A DNA stretch of 64,000 nucleotides from Variovorax sp. PAMC26660. Lineage in GTDB: Bacteria; Pseudomonadota; Gammaproteobacteria; Burkholderiales; Burkholderiaceae_C. The notes beneath the pieces were generated by a model. That model did no database searches. It was not told the DNA's origin and was given only the letters and a program-made list of their open reading frames with translations. Made by a program: the position numbers and the translations under genes. The DNA is taken from the NCBI RefSeq assembly GCF_014302995.1, contig NZ_CP060295.1, forward strand, positions 682,001-746,000, in the 5' to 3' direction. Below are positions 35,112 through 43,447 of this stretch, one piece after another; position 1 is the first letter of the stretch, and each line of letters opens with the position of its first letter.

Positions 35112-36002
35112 ATGCCTGCGCACGACACCCAGAACGAGAACACGCGGCTTCACCGGCGCCTTGCGAAGTTCAACGCCGAGCGGCTCAGGCTCGGCGTCCC
35201 CTCTCCACGGTGGCGGGACGATCTCACCAACGAGCATCAATTCCGGCTGCTGGAAGGCCACTACCTCGAAACCCTGCGCGCCACGGTGCAAGCGCAGACG
35301 GCAGGCGCCGCGGGCAACGCAGCGCACTTCGTCGAGTGGTTCCAGGCCCTCGAACACACCGGGCCGGGCCAGCAGCACCCGTTGTTCGACTGGCTGGCGC
35401 ACGAAGCCACGCTGCCGCAGATGCGCTGGTTCCTCACGCAGGAAGCTGCGGGCGAAGCGGGCTTCGAGGACCTGCTGGCCTACACCCAGGTCAAGCTGCC
35501 GCCGCAGCCCAAGCTCGAATGCGCGCGCAACTTCTGGGACGAGATGGGCCACGGCAAGCAGAGCGCGATGCACGGCCAGATGCTCGAACACATGGTGCGT
35601 GAACTCGACCTGCACCCGGGCATCGACACCACCGTGTGGGAATCGCTCGCGCTCGCCAACACCATGGTGGGCCTGGCGACCACCCGCCGCTACGGCTACC
35701 ACGCCATCGGCGCGCTCGGTGTCATCGAACTCACTGCGCCCGGCCGCGTGAAGCAGGTGGCGGCCGGCATGCGCCGCCTGGGCCTGAGCGGGCGTGCGCG
35801 GGCCTACTTCGACCTGCATGGGGCGCTCGATGTGTCGCATGCGCGCGCATGGCTGCGCGAAGTGATCCGCCCGCTGGTCGAGGCCGACCCGGCCTGCGGG
35901 CAGTTCATCGCCGAAGGCGCGCTCATGCGGCTGGTGTGCGGCGAGCGCTGCTTCGCGCGCTACAGCGAAGCCTTGCGCACCGAGGAGGCGCTCGCATGCT
36001 GA
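35112..36002 (+). CDS. Iron-containing redox enzyme (haem-oxygenase-like diiron oxidase family)
   Basis: 296 aa, predicted all-helical. Potential metal ligands in the expected order are E111 (LTQEAAGE), E144 and H147 (WDEMGHG), E206 (GVIE), H236, D240 and H243 (DLHGALDVSH). This is the ligand pattern of haem-oxygenase-like diiron oxidases, which include N-oxygenases, decarboxylases and desaturases such as SznF, UndA and BesC. The ATG at 35112 has an AGGAA SD. It is first of five coupled genes; the next gene starts 7 bases before its stop. Substrate unknown. Confidence 0.78.
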   Translation: MPAHDTQNENTRLHRRLAKFNAERLRLGVPSPRWRDDLTNEHQFRLLEGHYLETLRATVQAQTAGAAGNAAHFVEWFQALEHTGPGQQHPLFDWLAHEATLPQMRWFLTQEAAGEAGFEDLLAYTQVKLPPQPKLECARNFWDEMGHGKQSAMHGQMLEHMVRELDLHPGIDTTVWESLALANTMVGLATTRRYGYHAIGALGVIELTAPGRVKQVAAGMRRLGLSGRARAYFDLHGALDVSHARAWLREVIRPLVEADPACGQFIAEGALMRLVCGERCFARYSEALRTEEALAC

Positions 36003-36940
36003 ATGCCGCCGGCGTTCTGCGCGAGGTGGCCGCCACCGGCTATCGCTTCACCACGGTCACGCCGCTGACCCATCAGCGCGTCATGGCCCGGCGCGAACCC
36101 GGCACGACGTTGCGGGACATCTTCGGCTGGAACCTGCCGTTCGAGACCGGCGCCGTCTCGCCGTCGATGCTGGCCGGCATGAAGGACGCCGGCATCGTGC
36201 GGCATTCGGGCACGCTGCTGCAAAGCACCGTGCGCATTGCCAGCCTTGGCGACGACCTGTTCTTTCATTCGGCCTACCCGACCGTCCAGGAGAACGCGGT
36301 TTTCTTCGGGCCGGATACCAGCCGCTTCGCGCGCTTCATCCGCAATGCCTTGCAGCCGCGCCGGGCACACACGCCACGCCCGCTGCGCGTGCTGGACGTG
36401 GGCTGCGGCAGCGGCGCGGGCGGCGTCGCCGCAGCGCGTACATTGGCCGAAGCCGGCTTGTCGTCAGCGGTGGTCATGAACGACATCAACCCGCTGGCGC
36501 TGCAATTCACCGCCGTCAACGCAGAAGTGGCACGAGTGCCGGTGACGCTCGCGCAGGGCGATGCGCTGTCGGCTGTCGAAGGCGACTTCGATCTCATCAT
36601 TTCCAACCCGCCCTACCTCGACGATACGGCACAACGCGCATACCGGCACGGCGGCATGCGGCTCGGCCGGGCGCTGAGCGCGCGCATCGCGGCCGAGTCG
36701 CTCCAGCGGCTGGCACCGGGCGGGCAACTGTTGCTCTACACCGGCGTGGCCATCCTCGACGGGGGAGACCCGTTCCTCGCGGAGATGCAGCCACTGCTGG
36801 AAGCGTCCGGCTGCGACTGGTCGTACGCGGAGATCGACCCCGACGTGTTCGGCGAAGAACTCGAGCGGCCGGTGTATGCGCACATCGACCGCATCGCGGC
36901 TGTCGGACTCGTCGCCACCCGCCCCTCGGGAGCTGCCTGA
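35996..36940 (+). CDS. SAM-dependent methyltransferase (HemK/MTS-like)
   Basis: 314 aa. The SAM motif VLDVGCGSGAGG is at about residues 132-143 and the catalytic NPPY at residues 204-207, as in N-methyltransferases of the PrmC/RsmC type. The first 120 residues do not resemble PrmC's substrate-binding domain, and the operon context argues for a small-molecule substrate. The ATG at 35996 has a GGAGG SD and overlaps the upstream stop; the stop at 36940 overlaps the next ATG by one base. Confidence 0.82.
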   Translation: MLNAAGVLREVAATGYRFTTVTPLTHQRVMARREPGTTLRDIFGWNLPFETGAVSPSMLAGMKDAGIVRHSGTLLQSTVRIASLGDDLFFHSAYPTVQENAVFFGPDTSRFARFIRNALQPRRAHTPRPLRVLDVGCGSGAGGVAAARTLAEAGLSSAVVMNDINPLALQFTAVNAEVARVPVTLAQGDALSAVEGDFDLIISNPPYLDDTAQRAYRHGGMRLGRALSARIAAESLQRLAPGGQLLLYTGVAILDGGDPFLAEMQPLLEASGCDWSYAEIDPDVFGEELERPVYAHIDRIAAVGLVATRPSGAA

Positions 36941-38034
36941 TGGCCGCCGAACTCGACTTCGGCGTGGACACCGCCCGACTGGCCGTGGTGCGCGAATGCA
37001 GCGTGCTCGAACGCATGCCCAAGTGGCTCATCTGCGTGCCGCTGGTCATGCAATGGCTGTGGCTCTCGCTGCGATACGGCGGCGCCACGGTGCCGTCCGC
37101 CGCCAACCCGCACATCACCTCGGGCGGGCTGGTGGGCGAAGGCAAGCTCGAATACTTCAGCGGCATGGGGCCGCTCGCGCGCTCGGTCACGGCCGACTAC
37201 TCCGGGGTCTTCAACGACGGCTTGGCAACGGAAGCCTCGCTTCAACAAGCCATGACTGACAGCGGCCTCGCCTTCCCCGTGGTCGCCAAGCCGAACCTCG
37301 GCCTGTGCGGCTACGGCGTTCGCATGCTGGCCGACATGGCGGCCCTGAAGGCCTACCTGCACGCCTTCCCGCGCGATGAAACCGTGGTGCTGCAGCGCTA
37401 CCTGCCGCAGGAGGGCGAAGCCGGCATCTTCTACGCGCGCGACCCGGTCAGCGGCCAGGGCCGCATCATCGGACTGGCGCTGCGCTACTACCCGCGCGTG
37501 ACGGGCGACGGCCACAGCACGGTGGCCGAACTGGTGGCGGCCGATGTGCGCGCGCGCCGCATCGCACGCTCGCCGCGCCACGAATGCGGCGTGCCGCCCG
37601 ACAGCGTGCCCGCCGCCGGGCAGCAGGTGCGGCTGGCCACCATCGGCTCGACCCGCGTGGGCGGGCTGTACCGCGACGGCGCGGCGCTCATCACGCCGGA
37701 GCTCGTGCGCGCCATCGATGCGGTCGCGCGCGACATGCCCGACTTTCACTTCGGGCGCTTCGACGTGCGCTACGACAGCCTGCGCGAGCTGGGCGCCGGG
37801 CGCGGCTTCACCCTGATGGAGATCAACGGCGCAGGCTCCGAAGCCATCGAGGCCTGGGACCCGGACACCGGTGTGCTGCAAGGCTTTCGCATGGTGTTCG
37901 CCAAGCAGCGGCTGCTGTTTGCCATTGGCGCCGCCCAATGCAGGGCCGGCGTGCGGCCGATCGGCCTGCTCGCGCTCGCACGGCTCAACCGGCGGCAGAA
38001 TCGGCTGGTCGACCGGTACCCGCCCTCCAACTGA
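36940..38034 (+). CDS. ATP-grasp ligase (D-Ala-D-Ala ligase / carboxylate-amine ligase-like)
   Basis: 364 aa. The ATP-grasp fold shows VVAKPNLGLCGYGVRML (the phosphate-binding Lys and Gly-rich loop), VLQRYLP (adenine-binding strand), and the Mg-binding end FDVRYDSLREL...FTLMEINGAGSEAIEAWDP. Such enzymes join a carboxylate to an amine via an acyl phosphate. It starts on the methyltransferase stop (TGATG). Together with the N-acyltransferase downstream it suggests assembly of an amino-acid conjugate. I recognise no specific product. Confidence 0.78.
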   Translation: MAAELDFGVDTARLAVVRECSVLERMPKWLICVPLVMQWLWLSLRYGGATVPSAANPHITSGGLVGEGKLEYFSGMGPLARSVTADYSGVFNDGLATEASLQQAMTDSGLAFPVVAKPNLGLCGYGVRMLADMAALKAYLHAFPRDETVVLQRYLPQEGEAGIFYARDPVSGQGRIIGLALRYYPRVTGDGHSTVAELVAADVRARRIARSPRHECGVPPDSVPAAGQQVRLATIGSTRVGGLYRDGAALITPELVRAIDAVARDMPDFHFGRFDVRYDSLRELGAGRGFTLMEINGAGSEAIEAWDPDTGVLQGFRMVFAKQRLLFAIGAAQCRAGVRPIGLLALARLNRRQNRLVDRYPPSN

Positions 38035-38042
38035 GTCATCGC

Positions 38043-38864
38043 ATGCAGACGGAAACCCTCGCCCGGCACACCTCATCGCATCACTGGGCCGCCAACACGC
38101 ACGCGCTCCGGCTGCAAACGCACTGGGCCGACTGCGAAGACGACGTGCGCGACGCACAGCGCCTGCGCTACCGGGTCTTCGCACAGGAGATGGGCGCGCG
38201 CCTGACACCGCCCCACGGCACGCCGCCCGGCCTGGATGTCGATCGCTTCGATCCGTTCTGCGACCACCTGCTGGTGCGCGCCGTCGATCCGGTGCACGGG
38301 CCCGGCCCGCTCATCGGCACCTACCGCGTGCTGACACCCGAGGCGGCGCGGCGCGCGGGCGGTTTCTACACCGACACCGAGTTCGACCTGGCCCCGCTCG
38401 CGCCGCTGCGCGGCCGCGCACTGGAGCTGGGCCGCTCGTGCGTGGACGCCGACTGGCGCTCGGGCAGCGTGATCATGGCGCTGTGGACCGCGCTGGGGCA
38501 GTACATGGTCGAGCACCGGCTCGACACCATGATCGGCTGCGCCAGCATCGGCATGGACGACCACGGCCTGACGGCGGCACGGCTGTGGCACCGGCTGTGC
38601 CGCACGCACCTGGTCGAGCGGCGCTGGCGCGTCGAGCCGCGCGTCGCATTGCCGCTGGACACCGATGCACAGGCCGATGACGACAGCGACACCGCACCGC
38701 CCGCCGCGCCCCCGCTCATCAAGGGCTACCTGCGCTGCGGCGCGCGCCTGCTTGGCCCGCCCGCGCTCGACCTCGCCTTCAACACCGCCGACCTGCCGCT
38801 GATGCTGCGCGTGGACGACGTGGCGCCGCGCTACCGCCAGCACTTCTTCGGCGCCCCCGCGTGA
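38043..38864 (+). CDS. OlsB-like N-acyltransferase (ornithine-lipid type GNAT)
   Basis: 273 aa. Segments typical of OlsB and hemolysin-like acyltransferases are AQRLRYRVFAQEMGARL, FDPFCDHLLV, LIGTYRVLTPE, ELGRSCVD and PPLIKGYLRCGARL. OlsB transfers a 3-hydroxyacyl chain from acyl carrier protein to the alpha-amine of ornithine, making lyso-ornithine lipid. No OlsA-like second acyltransferase follows; instead an LplT-like transporter starts 4 bases before its stop. The ATP-grasp enzyme 8 bases upstream could supply or alter the amine. Substrate ornithine is inferred, not shown. Confidence 0.8.
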   Translation: MQTETLARHTSSHHWAANTHALRLQTHWADCEDDVRDAQRLRYRVFAQEMGARLTPPHGTPPGLDVDRFDPFCDHLLVRAVDPVHGPGPLIGTYRVLTPEAARRAGGFYTDTEFDLAPLAPLRGRALELGRSCVDADWRSGSVIMALWTALGQYMVEHRLDTMIGCASIGMDDHGLTAARLWHRLCRTHLVERRWRVEPRVALPLDTDAQADDDSDTAPPAAPPLIKGYLRCGARLLGPPALDLAFNTADLPLMLRVDDVAPRYRQHFFGAPA

Positions 38865-40066
38865 CGGTGCACCTGCGTTCGCGGCGCGCGCTGGCAACGG
38901 TGGTCGCAGCCCAGTTCTTCAGCTCGCTGGCAGACAACGCACTGCTGATCGTCGCCATCGACTTGCTCATGCAGCGCCACGCGCCCGGCTGGATGACGCC
39001 GGCGCTCCGGCTGTTCTTCTATCTTTCCTACGTGCTGCTGGCGGCCTTTGCGGGTGCGGTGGCCGACGCGGCACCCAAGGGCCGCGTGCTGATGGTCACC
39101 AACCTCATCAAGCTCGGCGGCTGCGGCCTGTTGCTGCTCCACGTGCAGCCGCTGGTGGCCTACGCGCTGGTCGGGCTGGGTGCGGCGGCCTACTCGCCGG
39201 CCAAGTACGGCATCCTGCCCGAGCTGCTGCCGCAGGACGCGCTGGTGGGCGCCAACGGCTGGGTCGAGGCGGCCACGGTGCTGTCGATCCTGTTCGGCGT
39301 GGCGCTCGGCAGCACGCTGGTCGGCAGCGGCCAGTCGCTGCTGGCCATCGGCGCGATCTACCTGCTGGCTGCGGCGTGCACGCTCGCGATTCCGCACAGC
39401 CCGGCGCGCAACCGCGCGGCGCTGGCGCATCCGGGCGTGCTGCTGCGGGGCTTCGGGCATTCGCTGGCCCTGCTGTGGCGCGACCCCGATGCGCGCATTT
39501 CGCTGGCCGTCACCAGCCTGTTCTGGGCGGCCTCCGCCACGCTGCAATTCCTGGTGCTGCGCTTCGCCGCCGAACGGCTGGGCATGACGCTGTCGCAAGG
39601 CGCGCTGCTGCAGATCGCGGTGGCTGTCGGCATGGCGATGGGTGCGCTGGGCGCATCGCGCTGGTTTCCGCTGCCGCGTGCCCTGCGCGCGCTGCCGCTG
39701 GGCGTCGTGCTCGGCGCCGCGGTGCTGCTGATGACACTGGTCACGCAGCCCGCCGTCGCGGCCGCGCTGCTGGTGGCGATCGGCGCGTTCGCCGGCCTGC
39801 TGCTGGTGCCGATGAACGCGCTGCTGCAAAGCCGTGGCCTGCTGCGCATGAACCCGGGCCAATCGATCGCGGTGCAGAACTTCAACGAAAGCCTGGCCTC
39901 GCTGGCCATGCTCGGTGTGTACGGCGCGCTGATCTACGTCGAGGCGCCGCTGCTGCCCACGCTGGCGGGCTTCGGCGGCTTCCTGGTGCTGGCCATGGGC
40001 GGCATCTTCGTCTGGTCGCGGCGCCTGCGGCCGGCGCGCGACGCGCTCGCCGCCCAGAACGTGTAA
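38861..40066 (+). CDS. MFS transporter, LplT (lysophospholipid flippase)-like
   Basis: 401 aa with about twelve hydrophobic helices. The start VVAAQFFSSLADNALL and the block YSPAKYGILPELLPQDALVGANGWVE match LplT, which flips lysophospholipids across the inner membrane. GTG at 38861 overlaps the acyltransferase stop. No Aas acyltransferase, the usual LplT partner, is present, so the cargo here is more likely the product of the preceding genes, for example a lyso-aminolipid (inference). Confidence 0.83.
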   Translation: MTVHLRSRRALATVVAAQFFSSLADNALLIVAIDLLMQRHAPGWMTPALRLFFYLSYVLLAAFAGAVADAAPKGRVLMVTNLIKLGGCGLLLLHVQPLVAYALVGLGAAAYSPAKYGILPELLPQDALVGANGWVEAATVLSILFGVALGSTLVGSGQSLLAIGAIYLLAAACTLAIPHSPARNRAALAHPGVLLRGFGHSLALLWRDPDARISLAVTSLFWAASATLQFLVLRFAAERLGMTLSQGALLQIAVAVGMAMGALGASRWFPLPRALRALPLGVVLGAAVLLMTLVTQPAVAAALLVAIGAFAGLLLVPMNALLQSRGLLRMNPGQSIAVQNFNESLASLAMLGVYGALIYVEAPLLPTLAGFGGFLVLAMGGIFVWSRRLRPARDALAAQNV

Positions 40067-40151
40067 CGCGCGGGGGTAGCTGCCGCGCGGAGCCTGCGCG
40101 GGGTGTCGCTTGGGATACAGTCCCGCACCTCCCCCACGTCCCGCCGCCAGA

Positions 40152-41738
40152 GTGAATTTCAGAAAACCTGCCAACAGCCTGGTTGTGCGCCTGCTCGTGA
40201 TGGGCCTGTTGATGGCCATCGTGGGAACCGCCACCAGCTACATCCAGCTCAGCCGCTTCCTGCGGGAAGACCTGACCCAATCGGTGGCGGTGCAGCAAAC
40301 GGCGCTGGCCGCCTACGTGGCACGCGATGTCGACAACTACCTCGGCGAGCGCCTGTCGTTCCTGGAACGCCTGGCGGCCACCCTGCCGCCGGAACGCCTG
40401 GCACAGCCCGAGCGGCTGCGCGCGTGGCTGCAGGAGCGCAGCACGCTGAGCCCCGTTTTCCCGCTCGGCCTGAAGGTCGCGGACGCCACCGGCAAGCGGC
40501 TCGACGGCGACGGGCAACTGGTCACGGACGGTTCGGAATACATGGCCGCGCGCGAGGGACGGTCCGCACTGGGCCGTCCGCAGGCGGCACCCTCCGGGCA
40601 CTCGGTGCTGCCCATGGCCGTGCCCGTGCGCAACGCCGCCGGGCAAGTCACTGCCCTGTTGCTCGGCACGGCGGACCTCTCGGCCGACGGCCTGCTCGAT
40701 CATCTGCAACGCGGGCGCGTGGGCCAGGACGGCGGCATCCTGGTGGTGTCGCCGCGCGACCGCATCTTCGTGGCCTCGACGGACGTCTCGATGTCGCTCA
40801 CGCCGACCCCGCCCGAAGGCGTGAACCTGCTGCACGACCGCGCCATGACAGGTTTTCGCGGCAGCGGCACGACGCGCAACGCCAAGGGCATCGACGAGAT
40901 TTCCGCCATTGCATCGGTGCCGAACAGCGGCTGGTTCGTGGTGGCGCGGGTGCCGGTTGCGCAGGCGCTGGCGCCGGTGGGGCGCATGCAGACTTTCATC
41001 CTGCAGCAACGCGCACCCGCCGTGATCTCGGTGCTCGTCGTGATCGGGCTGATCATGGCCTGGCTGCTGCGCCCGCTGTTGCGTGCCGCCGACCAGGCCG
41101 ACCGGATGACCCGCGGCGAACTCGCGCTGGCGCCGCTGCGGGTGGTGCGCAACGACGAGATCGGGCACCTGACGCAGGCCTTCAACCGGCTGCTGGCCAA
41201 GCTGCTCGACAACCAGCAGGCGCTGGCGCACCTGGCCCACCACGACACGCTGACCGACCTGCCCAACCGCAAATTGCTGGACGAACGGCTGCAGCAGGCG
41301 CTGCTCCGAGCCAGGCGGCATGCCCACCAGGTGGCCGTGCTCTACCTCGACCTCGACGGATTCAAGACACTCAACGACACCTTCGGCCACGAGGCGGGCG
41401 ACAAGGCGCTCAGGGAAATCGCGCACCGGCTGCAGGCACTGGTGCGGCAGACCGACACGGTGGCGCGCATCGGCGGCGATGAATTCGTGCTGCTGGCCGC
41501 CGACTTCGCAGAGGCCCCGGAACAGGGCGCCTTGACCTTGGCACAACGATGCATCGACGCGATCGCCCAGCCCTTGCAACTGGCGCATTCCGAGACGGTC
41601 ATCGGCGTGTCGATCGGCATCGCCCTGGGCAACGGCAACGAAACGCCGCAAGACCTGCTCGCCGCAGCCGACAAAGCCATGTACCGGGCCAAGCAAAGCG
41701 GGCGCAGCAGCTATGCGATGACGCCCGCTTCGAGCTGA
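40152..41738 (+). CDS. Membrane diguanylate cyclase (sensor-HAMP-GGDEF)
   Basis: 528 aa. TM1 is residues 8-30, a periplasmic Cache-like sensor of about 260 residues follows, and TM2 is near residue 295 (VISVLVVIGLIMAWLL). A HAMP segment leads to the GGDEF domain. The catalytic motif is intact, GGDEF at residues 441-445, with the inhibitory RxxD site (RQTD) five residues before it, so it should make c-di-GMP under product feedback. The GTG at 40152 is chosen because TM1 follows closely; a TTG at 40110 is an alternative. No EAL domain is present. Confidence 0.9.
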   Translation: MNFRKPANSLVVRLLVMGLLMAIVGTATSYIQLSRFLREDLTQSVAVQQTALAAYVARDVDNYLGERLSFLERLAATLPPERLAQPERLRAWLQERSTLSPVFPLGLKVADATGKRLDGDGQLVTDGSEYMAAREGRSALGRPQAAPSGHSVLPMAVPVRNAAGQVTALLLGTADLSADGLLDHLQRGRVGQDGGILVVSPRDRIFVASTDVSMSLTPTPPEGVNLLHDRAMTGFRGSGTTRNAKGIDEISAIASVPNSGWFVVARVPVAQALAPVGRMQTFILQQRAPAVISVLVVIGLIMAWLLRPLLRAADQADRMTRGELALAPLRVVRNDEIGHLTQAFNRLLAKLLDNQQALAHLAHHDTLTDLPNRKLLDERLQQALLRARRHAHQVAVLYLDLDGFKTLNDTFGHEAGDKALREIAHRLQALVRQTDTVARIGGDEFVLLAADFAEAPEQGALTLAQRCIDAIAQPLQLAHSETVIGVSIGIALGNGNETPQDLLAAADKAMYRAKQSGRSSYAMTPASS

Positions 41739-41765
41739 GCGCTGCCTTGCCCGGTGCCGTTGCCT

Positions 41766-42638
41766 TCAGGCCGGCGCGTCCGTGCCCGGCAAGCGCAGGT
41801 GCTTCTTCAAGGTCTCGAACACCTGCCGCGTGACCGGGTTCACCACGTGGCTGCGCACGTACAGGTAATACGCCAGGTCGGGCAGGCGCGGCATGCCGTC
41901 GCCCGCGCCCAGCACGCGCAGGCCCGCGTCGAGCTGCTCCACGCCGCGCGCCGTCACGCCCAGGCCCGCGCGCAACGCCGCCTTGATGCCGATGAGGCTC
42001 GACGAGGTGTAGCGCGGCGTCCAGGCCACGCCGGCCGCGTCGAGCGCTTCGTGGCCGATGCGGCGGAAGATGCTGGGCCCGTCGGCCATGATCAGCGGCA
42101 CCGGCTTGGTCGGGTCGTGCACATAGCTCGCGGCGCACAGCCACACAGTGGGTGAATTGCGCAGCACCACGCCGTCGAACTGCGGGTCGGCCCGGTTGGA
42201 GATGATCATGTCGACTTCGCCGCTCTTGAGCGAAGTCATCAGGTAGGGGCTGCGGCCGATGTGGATGTCGAGCTGCAGCAGCGGCGACGTGCGCGCCACC
42301 TCGGTCAGCAGCAGCGGCAGCATGGTCTCGGCCACGTCGTGCGGCGCGCCGATGCGCAGGTTGCCTTCGAGCTGGCCCTGCCGCATGCTGCGCAGCGCCT
42401 CGTCGTTCAGCGCGAGCATGTGATGCGCGTAGGTGAGCAGGCGTTCGCCCTGCTCGGTCAGCCGCTTCTGGCGGCCCTGCTTGGCAAAAAGCGGCTGGCC
42501 GATCTGCTCTTCGAGCCGCTGCATCTGCTGCGTGATGGCCGACTGGGTACGCCCCAGGTGAACGGCCGCCGCCGCAAAGCTGTGGTGGCTGACGACAGCC
42601 GCGAAGGAACGCAGCAGTTCAAGATCGAGCGTGGGCAT
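41766..42638 (-). CDS. LysR-family regulator of the thiol/sulfur operon
   Basis: 290 aa. HTH at residues 5-62 ([37 protein letters not shown]) then an effector domain ([16 protein letters not shown]). It is divergent from the thiol dioxygenase gene by 107 bases with several inverted repeats between, so it probably controls the sulfur operon and itself. Confidence 0.9.
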   Translation of the reverse strand: MPTLDLELLRSFAAVVSHHSFAAAAVHLGRTQSAITQQMQRLEEQIGQPLFAKQGRQKRLTEQGERLLTYAHHMLALNDEALRSMRQGQLEGNLRIGAPHDVAETMLPLLLTEVARTSPLLQLDIHIGRSPYLMTSLKSGEVDMIISNRADPQFDGVVLRNSPTVWLCAASYVHDPTKPVPLIMADGPSIFRRIGHEALDAAGVAWTPRYTSSSLIGIKAALRAGLGVTARGVEQLDAGLRVLGAGDGMPRLPDLAYYLYVRSHVVNPVTRQVFETLKKHLRLPGTDAPA

Positions 42639-42640
42639 TC

Positions 42641-42707
42641 ATTAATTTTATTGATGTGTTTCTTGCGCTGCTTGGATTGTGGCGTCACGCCACCGTCACT
42701 ACAGTGA
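42641..42707. promoter_or_regulatory. LysR/thiol-dioxygenase divergent promoter with three inverted repeats
   Basis: ATTAAT-TTT-ATTGAT (42641-42655) has the T-N11-A form of LysR boxes and lies just before the LysR start. GTGGCG-TCA-CGCCAC (42679-42693) is perfect, and TCACT-AC-AGTGA (42696-42707) follows at once. The latter two are candidates for the activating site of the + operon. Confidence 0.55.
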
Positions 42708-42745
42708 ATGCACACGAAACAGGCCACCCCACTGGAGAACACCGC

Positions 42746-43336
42746 ATGAGCACCCCATCCGAGCAACGCCGCCAAGCCGTAGCGGCGTCCATCGCCGACA
42801 TGAAGCAAAGCATCGGCGGCGCTGAACCCACCCGCGAAAAGCTCGCCGTGGTGCTGGCCTCGCTGGAAGGGCTGGCCGCGCACACCGCGTACTGGGGCGC
42901 CGCCGATTTCCCGCCGCCCGAGGCCGGCGAGCACCAGGCCCGCTACCTGATCGCCGAAGACCCGGACCAGAGCTACGCGCTCTACCTGAACGTGATGCGC
43001 CCGGGCAAGAAGATCGTGCCGCACAACCACACGACCTGGGCCTGCATCTCCGCCGTGGAAGGCACCGAGCACAACCGCGTGTACGAACGCACCGACGACG
43101 GCTCCGTGCCCGGCGTCGGCAAGCTCGAGGAAACGGCGCTGGTCATCGTGGCGCCGGGTACGGGCATCGCGCTGATGCCTGAAGACATCCACTCGGTCGA
43201 GATCCAGGGCGAGCAGGTGATTCGCCACCTGCACATGTACGGCCGCGCGCTCGAAACGCTGACGCAGCGCACCGCGTACGACGTGGCCGCTGGCACCTAT
43301 CAAACGATGGGCATCGGCGTGCAGACGCGCCGCTGA
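42746..43336 (+). CDS. Cysteine dioxygenase-family thiol dioxygenase
   Basis: 196-aa cupin. Iron ligands H93 and H95 (VPHNHTTWA) and H149 (EDIHSVEI) match bacterial cysteine and 3-mercaptopropionate dioxygenases, which oxidise a thiol to a sulfinate. The Arg typical of substrate carboxylate binding may be R66 (HQARYLI). The ATG at 42746 has a GGAG SD. It is first of four co-directional sulfur genes. Cysteine versus 3-mercaptopropionate or homocysteine cannot be decided from sequence. Confidence 0.87.
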   Translation: MSTPSEQRRQAVAASIADMKQSIGGAEPTREKLAVVLASLEGLAAHTAYWGAADFPPPEAGEHQARYLIAEDPDQSYALYLNVMRPGKKIVPHNHTTWACISAVEGTEHNRVYERTDDGSVPGVGKLEETALVIVAPGTGIALMPEDIHSVEIQGEQVIRHLHMYGRALETLTQRTAYDVAAGTYQTMGIGVQTRR

Positions 43337-43447
43337 GCGCCTCCTTCTTCTTTCCCCTTTGCAGTTTCCGGATGCGGGCCGCCGTGCGGCCTCGCAGGGG
43401 CGCGCTCGTCCCGCCGCATTCGCTGTTGTTGACCGACCTTCCTGCCC

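Noticed and set aside
33897..35840. 647-codon minus-strand frame across deaminase, ureD and the diiron gene
   Set aside because: It opposes three coupled + genes with intact motifs.
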